Shown: positions 9,599 through 13,897 of the stretch, piece after piece | Layout of the letters: every line of letters starts with the position of its first letter | Numbering within the stretch: the first letter of the stretch is position 1 | Assembly: GCA_027296805.1 (NCBI GenBank) | Contig: JAPUIR010000038.1 | Location: forward strand, 1 to 13,897 | DNA from: Chloroflexota bacterium | GTDB lineage: Bacteria; Chloroflexota; Dehalococcoidia; Bin125 | DNA: 13,897 nt | Direction: 5' to 3' | The notes under the pieces: model-generated | What the model saw: only the letters and a program-made list of their open reading frames with translations | Databases searched by the model: none | Told to the model about the DNA's origin: nothing | Position numbers and translations under genes: made by a program

Positions 9599-10402
9599 AT
9601 GTCATCCCAGCCGCCGATCGGCGGGACCGACGCGGCCCTCGCCGACGCCGTCTCCACGATCGCCCCCTACTACGACCTCGACTTTGGCCAGCTCCAGGAC
9701 GACTGCGAGATGTATCGCGGCTTCGCGCAAGGCGCGCGCGTCTTGGAATTGGGGGCGGGAACGGGGCGCGTCGCGGCGGCCGTCGCGGGGGTGGCTGAGT
9801 CGGTGACGGCGCTGGAGCAGCATCCGGCCATGATCGATGAAGGGGCCGCACGCTACCAGGAGGCGGGCGTCGAGGTCATCCAGCAGGATATGCGGCGATT
9901 CGCGCTGCCAGGCCGCGAGTTCGATCTCGTCATCTGTGCACTCTCCAGTTTCTGTCACCTGCAAAGCCGGGTGGAGCAGTGCGCGACATTGGCCGGCGTC
10001 GCTGCACACCTGGCGCCCGACGGCCGCGCCATCTTTGATCTGCCGGCCTTAACCGCGGGTGACTGGGAGACGGGCCCCCGCCCGGTGGTGCTGGAGTGGA
10101 TCCGCCGCCACCCGGGCACGGGTCGGCAGGTGACGAAATGGGCCACGCTCGACGCGGATCCTGCGTCCCAAACCCACAACGTGACGTACATCTATGATGA
10201 GGAGCGGGGTGATGGATCGCTCCAACGGGCGGTCGCGCGATTCCCCCTCCGCTACATCTTCCGCTTCGAGATGGCGGGGCTCTTGGAGGTGGCTGGGATG
10301 GAGCTCGTGCAGAGCTACGGCGGCTATGACTTAGCCCCCGCCGCCGCCGGCGAGCGGCTGATCGTGGTCGCGCAGCGCGCGAGCCGTGAGAGGACAGCAT
10401 GA
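9599..10402 (+). CDS. Class I SAM-dependent methyltransferase, substrate unknown
   Basis: Rossmann-fold methyltransferase of 267 aa. Motif I, the SAM-binding glycine loop, is VLELGAGTGRVAAAVA (48-63); the acidic residue after strand 2 is in TALEQHPAMI (E73); VIQQDMRRFALPGREFDLVI (93-112) covers motifs II-III, and APDGRAIFDLP is the post-motif strand. The C-terminal half has no feature I can tie to a substrate; the layout is that of small-molecule Methyltransf_25-type enzymes. The ATG at 9599 has only a weak upstream GGAG. Its stop overlaps the start of the lipoprotein gene (ATGA), so the two are coupled. It is divergent from apt. It would consume SAM and produce the homocysteine adduct cleaved by the nearby AhcY, though so would any methyltransferase. 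Confidence 0.9.
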   Translation: MSSQPPIGGTDAALADAVSTIAPYYDLDFGQLQDDCEMYRGFAQGARVLELGAGTGRVAAAVAGVAESVTALEQHPAMIDEGAARYQEAGVEVIQQDMRRFALPGREFDLVICALSSFCHLQSRVEQCATLAGVAAHLAPDGRAIFDLPALTAGDWETGPRPVVLEWIRRHPGTGRQVTKWATLDADPASQTHNVTYIYDEERGDGSLQRAVARFPLRYIFRFEMAGLLEVAGMELVQSYGGYDLAPAAAGERLIVVAQRASRERTA

Positions 10403-11613
10403 TCGTGCGGAACCAACGAGGCTGGCTGATCGGCGTGCTGCTTGCGGCGGCGCTGATCGCGGCCGCATGTCTCGGCGGCAACCCGAACGAGAACGTCGAG
10501 GCCGACGAGTTCTTTCGCCCCCCTGGACCGACGGCGGCGCAGGTACCAGAGAGAGACGGCTCCGACTCCCAACCCGCCGAGGCGGAGCAGGCTCCGTCGG
10601 ACGACCCCGAGCCGGATACCCGGGATGAGCCCTCTCGCCCCGATACGCCGGCAACCACCGGTGATGACCTGGAGCTGGCGGACGACATCGTCCGGCGCTA
10701 TCTCAACGCGGCCTACGGGTACAGCCTGGAATTGGTCTGTGGCCCCTTCTGCAACGCCACCAGCAACGCCCTCGACCGTGTGGGCTTCCTCTCCGACCAG
10801 CGCGACGCAGTGATCAACATCGACGTGCTCCGGGTGGACCCGGACTCGCCGCCGCGTCTCCAGGATCTCGAAGCGATCTGGGCGGCGCGCAACGTCGACA
10901 ACGATTCGTTCGCCATCGTGACGCGAGAAGAAACGGTGTTGCCCGCGGACGGCGTGTCGCCGGCGCTCTTGTTCGAGTGGACGATCGACCGCCGTGTCGG
11001 CGGTGGCTTCCAAGAACGCTACAAGAGTCTGATCACCGTCGTGGGACCGATCGCGTACTTCCTCAACGCCGGCGGAATCGCGGACTCCTTCGACGGTATC
11101 GAGAGCTCCTTGAATCAGGCGCTGAACACGTTCTTGGCCCGCACCAATCCCCCCGGGCTGCCAGGGGTCTTCACCCGCTGGGGTTTCTCCTTGCCATACA
11201 ACGTCGAGGCGATCTCCGGCGAGTTCGGCAACCGCACGCCGACGCCCAACTTCGACTCCGGCGTCTTCGTCCAACAATCGAACGCGGGCCAGATTCAGAT
11301 CCTCCTGATCTGGGAGTCCCTCAGTCAGGTCTTGTTCGACCCCGACATCGCAATCGATGATGCGCTGGCGCCTCCCGCGGGTGGACAAATCGTAGAATCG
11401 AGCCCGCGAACGGATGCCTCGGTGGACGGCCTCGAGGCGCGCGTCGCGCTGGCCGACTCCACGGACGCCAACGGCACCACCACGCGCGTCGTCGTCTATT
11501 CCTGGTATTGCGGCGACAGCGGTCGCTCCTTCGTCCTACAATCATTCGACTTGGAAGACCCCGTCGCGCAGCTGGCCACGGCCCTGGCGGACTTCCGCTG
11601 CGCTGCGCCCTAG
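10399..11613 (+). CDS. Predicted lipoprotein with duplicated C-terminal domain, unknown function
   Basis: Not a protein I recognise. It begins with a basic n-region and hydrophobic stretch (WLIGVLLAAALIAAAC), whose AAAC lipobox predicts cleavage and lipidation at Cys24, so it should be anchored to the outer face of the membrane. Residues 28-90 are a Pro/Asp/Glu-rich linker without structure. Residues ~106-246 and ~261-399 look like two copies of one fold: both open with an aromatic-G-aromatic-S-L motif (YGYSL, WGFSL), continue with a G-V/F plus IxI strand, and end with a hydrophobic strand pair, a SF segment and an amphipathic ALxxFxA or ALADF helix. Cysteines at 114, 118, 371 and 401 could form disulphides. 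The start overlaps the methyltransferase stop (ATGA). A PsbP-like fold is one possibility, unproven. Confidence 0.8.
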   Translation: MIVRNQRGWLIGVLLAAALIAAACLGGNPNENVEADEFFRPPGPTAAQVPERDGSDSQPAEAEQAPSDDPEPDTRDEPSRPDTPATTGDDLELADDIVRRYLNAAYGYSLELVCGPFCNATSNALDRVGFLSDQRDAVINIDVLRVDPDSPPRLQDLEAIWAARNVDNDSFAIVTREETVLPADGVSPALLFEWTIDRRVGGGFQERYKSLITVVGPIAYFLNAGGIADSFDGIESSLNQALNTFLARTNPPGLPGVFTRWGFSLPYNVEAISGEFGNRTPTPNFDSGVFVQQSNAGQIQILLIWESLSQVLFDPDIAIDDALAPPAGGQIVESSPRTDASVDGLEARVALADSTDANGTTTRVVVYSWYCGDSGRSFVLQSFDLEDPVAQLATALADFRCAAP

Positions 11614-11628
11614 GCACCCGGAGAGACG

Positions 11629-12693
11629 ATGACCGTAGTTGCGCTCGACGCGATGGGCGGCGACCAAGCGCCGCAGGCGATGGTCCAGGGCGCCCTGCGC
11701 GCGGCACGCGACTCCTCGTTCGAAGTGGCGCTCGTGGGCCGGGTGGGCGAGCTGCGCCCGCTCATCGCCGTGATGCCTCCCAACGTGCATCTGGTGGAGG
11801 CGCCCGACACCGTGGGCATGGGCGACGCGCCCAGCGCATCGGTGCGGCACAAGCGGCGCTCCTCGATCATGGTCGGGCTGCAACTGGTGAAGGAGGGCGA
11901 GGCGGCCTCGTTCCTCTCCTTCGGCAACACGGGCGCCGTGATGGCGGCCAGCGTGCTGCAGCTGGGCCGCATCCCCGGCGTGACGCGCCCGGCGATCGGG
12001 GCGCTTTTTGGCAACGCGCGCGGCTCCACCTCACTCATGCTGGACGTGGGGGCCAATGTCGATTCTCAACCGGGGCACCTCGTGCAGTTCGCCACGATGG
12101 GCAAGGCCTACTTCGAACGGGTCCTGCATCACCGTAACCCCAGCATCGCCTTGCTCAACATTGGCGAGGAAGCAACCAAGGGCGACCGCTTCGCGAAGGC
12201 CGCCCACGCGCTGCTACAACGCGACGAACCCAACTTCATCGGCAACGTGGAGAGCAACGGCATCATCAACGGGGATGCCGACATCGTCGTAACCGACGGG
12301 TTCGTGGGTAACGCAGTGTTGAAGGCGTCGGAGGCGGTGCTGGCTTTGTTCCGCGAACGCCTGCGCGAAACGATCCGCAGCAAGCCCCACTACCTGGTGG
12401 GCGGCTGGCTACTGAAGGGCGCGTTCGAGGAGCTGCGCAGCGACACCGACGAGCGCGGGATCGGCGCGGCGCCGCTTTTCGGCGTGGATGGCACCGTGCT
12501 GATCGGGCACGGCCGGGCCGACAGTGAGGCCGTCCTCAACGGCTTGCGGCTGGCCCGGCGTGTCGGAGAGTCGTCCTTCGTGAGCACCATTCGCAACGCG
12601 CTCGCTGCGTCCCTCGTGGCCGAGCAGGTACGGGAATCGTCCGCCGCCGCCGATCCCACCCCCGAAGCACCCACTCCCGGCGCGGCCGGCTAG
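11629..12693 (+). CDS. plsX: Phosphate acyltransferase PlsX
   Basis: Converts acyl-ACP to acyl-phosphate, the donor for PlsY in phospholipid synthesis; a peripheral membrane enzyme. Signatures: VALDAMGGDQAP (4-15), FGNTGAVMAASVLQLGRIPG in the first half, LDVGANVDSQPGHLVQFA, LLNIGEEATKGDRF, and NVESNGIINGDADIVVTDGF followed by VGNAVLK. Length 354 aa is slightly long because of a Pro/Ala/Glu tail after about residue 330. CGGAGAGACG precedes the ATG, 15 bp after the lipoprotein gene, so it is probably co-transcribed with it. The usual partners (rpmF, fabH, fabD, acpP) are not downstream; instead a convergent regulator gene shares its stop codon. Confidence 0.96.
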   Translation: MTVVALDAMGGDQAPQAMVQGALRAARDSSFEVALVGRVGELRPLIAVMPPNVHLVEAPDTVGMGDAPSASVRHKRRSSIMVGLQLVKEGEAASFLSFGNTGAVMAASVLQLGRIPGVTRPAIGALFGNARGSTSLMLDVGANVDSQPGHLVQFATMGKAYFERVLHHRNPSIALLNIGEEATKGDRFAKAAHALLQRDEPNFIGNVESNGIINGDADIVVTDGFVGNAVLKASEAVLALFRERLRETIRSKPHYLVGGWLLKGAFEELRSDTDERGIGAAPLFGVDGTVLIGHGRADSEAVLNGLRLARRVGESSFVSTIRNALAASLVAEQVRESSAAADPTPEAPTPGAAG

Positions 12694-12950
12694 GCGCCCG
12701 AGCGGACCCAAAGCTTGAGGGTGGCGCGGAACTCGGCCAGCCGGGGATCGTCGGGGCTCATGTCGCTGAAGACGCAGTCTTCCAGATGCTGCTCCGTCAC
12801 GCCGATGCACACCTGCTCCACCGCCGATCGGATGGCAAGGACCTGGGTCACCACGTCCTCGCAGGCGCGCCCTTCGTCCAGCATGCGCTGGACACCCTGG
12901 ACCTGGCCCTCAATGCGTCGTAGACGGCTCTGAATCGCGGCGGATTCCAT
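12690..12950 (-). CDS. csoR: CsoR-family transcriptional repressor (copper- or sulfide-type sensor)
   Basis: All-helical DUF156/CsoR repressor of 86 aa that dissociates from DNA when its ligand binds. SRLRRIEGQVQGVQRMLDEG (8-27) is the family helix. The sensing residues are Cys30, His55 and Cys59, matching Cys36, His61 and Cys65 of the M. tuberculosis copper sensor, with an extra Cys48. The x-C-H-C pattern favours Cu(I) over the RcnR (nickel/cobalt) or FrmR (formaldehyde) types; the tyrosine before the first cysteine is alanine here, so copper is not certain and thiol/persulfide sensing remains possible. ATG at 12950 was chosen for the GGAGG 5 bp upstream; the frame runs further upstream but through the operator. 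Its stop shares a CTAG with plsX. Divergent from trxA. Confidence 0.9.
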   Translation of the reverse strand: MESAAIQSRLRRIEGQVQGVQRMLDEGRACEDVVTQVLAIRSAVEQVCIGVTEQHLEDCVFSDMSPDDPRLAEFRATLKLWVRSGA

Positions 12951-13032
12951 CCCTGCCTCCGGTGCTTGCGCTTCTGTCGCACCCATAACAGCGGCGATGA
13001 AGCCCCGAGGCCCCGCCCCGCGTATACTGAGT

Positions 13033-13058
13033 GTAGGTACCCCAGGGGGGTATTCTAC
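13033..13058. promoter_or_regulatory. CsoR-type operator in the csoR-trxA intergenic region
   Basis: A dyad with core TACCCC (13038-13043), AGG, GGGGTA (13047-13052), flanked by GTAG (13033-13036) and CTAC (13055-13058). G/C-tract dyads of the TACCCC-N3-GGGGTA kind are the known binding sites of CsoR-family repressors. On the minus strand it overlaps TAGAAT (13057-13052), a possible csoR -10, which suggests autorepression. It lies about 80 bp upstream of csoR and about 130 bp upstream of trxA. Confidence 0.75.
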
Positions 13059-13094
13059 CACAGTCCCGCACAACGGGTGGATGTGGAGGCCGGC

Positions 13095-13109
13095 GCGGAG
13101 AATCTCCGC
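13095..13109. repeat. Short inverted repeat upstream of trxA
   Basis: GCGGAGA-A-TCTCCGC is a perfect 7-bp inverted repeat around one base, 25 bp upstream of the possible trxA -10. It could be an operator for an unidentified regulator or chance in GC-rich DNA. Confidence 0.4.
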
Positions 13110-13133
13110 AGCGGCAATCACGGGCGGACGATG

Positions 13134-13139
13134 TAGAAT
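13134..13139 (+). promoter_or_regulatory. Possible -10 element of trxA
   Basis: TAGAAT lies 41 bp before the trxA ATG and matches the -10 proposed for the methyltransferase gene. No convincing -35 is seen 16-18 bp upstream, so the promoter may need an activator or be elsewhere. Confidence 0.3.
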
Positions 13140-13180
13140 GTGTACGCCTGCGATCCGGCAGAGGAAGAAAGAGAGAGCTG

Positions 13181-13507
13181 ATGACGAAGCCCCAAGAGGT
13201 AACGGACGACACCTTCCAGCAGGACGTGCTCGATAGCGAGACGCCGGTCCTGGTGGACTTCTGGGCCCCCTGGTGTGGCCCCTGTCGCATGGTGGCGCCG
13301 ATCGTCGAAGAGCTCGCCGAGGAATACGACGGCAAGGTGGGCTTCTACAAGCTCAACACCGACGAGAATCCCAAGGTCGCCACCCAGTTCGGGATTCGCA
13401 GCATTCCCACGCTGCTGGTCTTCAAGGGCGGCCAGACCGTCGGCCAGATCGTAGGCTTCCGGCCCAAGGGCGACCTCAAGAAGCGGCTCGACGAAGCACT
13501 CGTCTAA
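13181..13507 (+). CDS. trxA: Thioredoxin
   Basis: Small cytoplasmic dithiol oxidoreductase reducing protein disulphides, fed by thioredoxin reductase. [14 protein letters not shown] (27-40) carries the active-site cysteines 32 and 35; D26 (VLVDFW) and the cis-proline P76 in [10 protein letters not shown] are present, and [20 protein letters not shown] is the usual C-terminal end. Length 108 aa is the classic size. Both active-site codons are TGT, so this is not a selenocysteine thioredoxin despite the nearby selC. The ATG at 13181 follows a purine-rich GAAAGAGAGAG. It is divergent from csoR across a CsoR-type operator, so metal- or thiol-responsive control is possible. It is followed by a hairpin terminator. 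Confidence 0.97.
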   Translation: MTKPQEVTDDTFQQDVLDSETPVLVDFWAPWCGPCRMVAPIVEELAEEYDGKVGFYKLNTDENPKVATQFGIRSIPTLLVFKGGQTVGQIVGFRPKGDLKKRLDEALV

Positions 13508-13526
13508 CCGCGAGTTACGCCGCACT

Positions 13527-13566
13527 CCCCGCCGCCGCGACGATCGTCGCGTTCGGTGGGGTTTGG
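13527..13566 (+). terminator. Probable terminator after trxA
   Basis: A two-part hairpin: outer stem CCCCGCCG (13527-13534) with CGGTGGGG (13554-13561), inner palindrome CGCGACGATCGTCGCG (13536-13551), followed by TTTGGT. The stem is very stable, but the T-run is short. It separates trxA from selC. Confidence 0.55.
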
Positions 13567-13598
13567 TGTGACGCTCGGGATCTCGGTCCTGGGAACGA

Positions 13599-13696
13599 GG
13601 GAGCGGAGGGGGCCTGGTGGCTCTCGCGGTCTTCAAAACCGTTGCGGGGCGGTTCGCATCGTCCCGGGTGGGTTCGACTCCCATGCGCTCCCGCCA
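13599..13696 (+). tRNA. selC: tRNA-Sec (selenocysteine), anticodon TCA
   Basis: Delivers selenocysteine at UGA codons with SelB. All arms fold as in bacterial tRNA-Sec. The acceptor GGGAGCGG (13599-13606) pairs with GCGCTCCC (13685-13692), with the eighth pair G-G mismatched. Next come a 6-bp D stem GGGGCC/GGCTCT with the short TGGT loop, a 5-bp anticodon stem with loop CTTCAAA (TCA at 13633-13635), and a long variable arm of 7 bp (13645-13651 with 13660-13666). The 5-bp T stem GTGGG/CCCAT carries the loop TTCGACT. G is the discriminator base and CCA is encoded (13694-13696). Total 98 nt, close to the 95 of E. coli. The TCA anticodon with long extra arm and 4-nt D loop excludes a serine or suppressor tRNA. 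The selA, selB and selD genes are not in this window. Confidence 0.95.
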
Positions 13697-13713
13697 CTGA
13701 CTTCCCAATAGGC

Positions 13714-13742
13714 ACGGGGTCTGCGCGCCGTTCGGACCCCGT
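13714..13742. other. Hairpin downstream of selC
   Basis: ACGGGGTC (13714-13721) and GACCCCGT (13735-13742) are perfectly complementary around a 13-nt loop, beginning 18 bp after the tRNA CCA. No T-run follows, so it may be a processing or stabilising hairpin rather than a terminator. Confidence 0.45.
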
Positions 13743-13790
13743 CGGTCTGGCCGTGGAATTGCACATCTTGCGCGCAATTGCCACCATTCT

Positions 13791-13815
13791 GCCACCCAAC
13801 GGGGTGGCCTTTCTC
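13791..13815 (+). terminator. Probable terminator of the selC transcript
   Basis: GCCACCC (13791-13797), loop AACG, GGGTGGC (13802-13808), then CTTTCTC. A compact 7-bp GC stem with a T-rich tail, about 95 bp after selC. Beyond it, 13816-13897 holds nothing I can identify. Confidence 0.6.
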
Positions 13816-13897
13816 GTCACGCGGCGCGATGAACCGGCACGACGTCCCACACGCGCCGTGTGAAGCGCCAGCCGCCTCGACACGTGTGCGGCCGACG

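Noticed and set aside
10324..11388. Minus-strand open frame of 354 codons antisense to the lipoprotein gene.
   Set aside because: The plus-strand frame has a signal peptide, lipobox, start coupled to the upstream gene and a stop just before plsX. The antisense product is Arg/Val/Asp-rich without domain features.
11391..11404. GTAGAATCGAGC inside the lipoprotein gene, matching the possible promoter at 9574-9585.
   Set aside because: It encodes VESS in a well-supported reading frame and no start follows; the match is most likely chance.
12951..13121. N-terminal extension of the CsoR-like protein from an ATG at 13121 or 12986.
   Set aside because: The extension would translate the operator and is not part of the CsoR fold; GGAGG 5 bp before the ATG at 12950 supports the short form.
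13274..13285. Possibility that the thioredoxin next to selC is a selenoprotein.
   Set aside because: Both active-site codons are TGT and no in-frame TGA interrupts the gene.
13118..13795. Minus-strand open frame of 225 codons covering trxA and selC.
   Set aside because: It runs antisense through a certain thioredoxin and a tRNA gene; no support as a protein.

Overview
This is a GC-rich bacterial chromosome segment. All genes recognised are ordinary bacterial ones. The ribosomal and polymerase gene order, the SAM-I riboswitch, the 'short' AhcY ending in YLSSW..GT and the overall protein style would fit a Chloroflexota/Thermomicrobia-like organism. That placement is a general impression, not a computed phylogeny. 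Stop/start overlaps of the ATGA type are frequent (rplM-rpsI, mtnP-pfkB, pfkB-GNAT, methyltransferase-lipoprotein), which points to compact operons.

Left block (1-3393, plus strand): the end of the large ribosomal protein/RNA polymerase operon. It contains rpoA (5'-truncated by the window), rplQ with a long acidic tail, truA, rplM and rpsI, closed by a strong hairpin terminator at 3363-3393.

Central block (3445-8943, minus strand): a promoter (TTGACG, 18-bp spacer, TAGGCT), a 20-bp palindrome at the predicted 5' end of the transcript, and a textbook SAM-I (S-box) riboswitch at 8774-8887. These are followed by mtnP, a PfkB-family kinase, a GNAT acetyltransferase, ahcY and metK. The unit makes S-adenosylmethionine (MetK) and disposes of its two by-products: S-adenosylhomocysteine (AhcY) and methylthioadenosine (MtnP). 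The PfkB kinase is a good candidate for clearing the adenosine released by AhcY. Just upstream of the riboswitch, with its own promoter, is apt, which would turn the adenine released by MtnP into AMP. Together these genes form a methyl-cycle plus adenine/adenosine salvage module in which apt lies outside riboswitch control.

Right block: divergent from apt is a plus-strand run of a class I SAM-dependent methyltransferase, a lipoprotein of unknown function with an apparent internal duplication, and plsX (phospholipid synthesis). A CsoR-family metal or thiol sensor converges on plsX so tightly that one CTAG provides both stop codons. Between csoR and the divergent trxA lies a CsoR-type operator (TACCCC-N3-GGGGTA). 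Beyond trxA and a hairpin terminator is a complete selenocysteine tRNA gene (selC, anticodon TCA) with encoded CCA, followed by two hairpins, the second terminator-like. The window therefore comes from an organism expected to make selenoproteins, although no selenoprotein or selA/B/D gene is visible here. I see nothing recognisable in 13816-13897. No insertion sequence, prophage or CRISPR array was seen.
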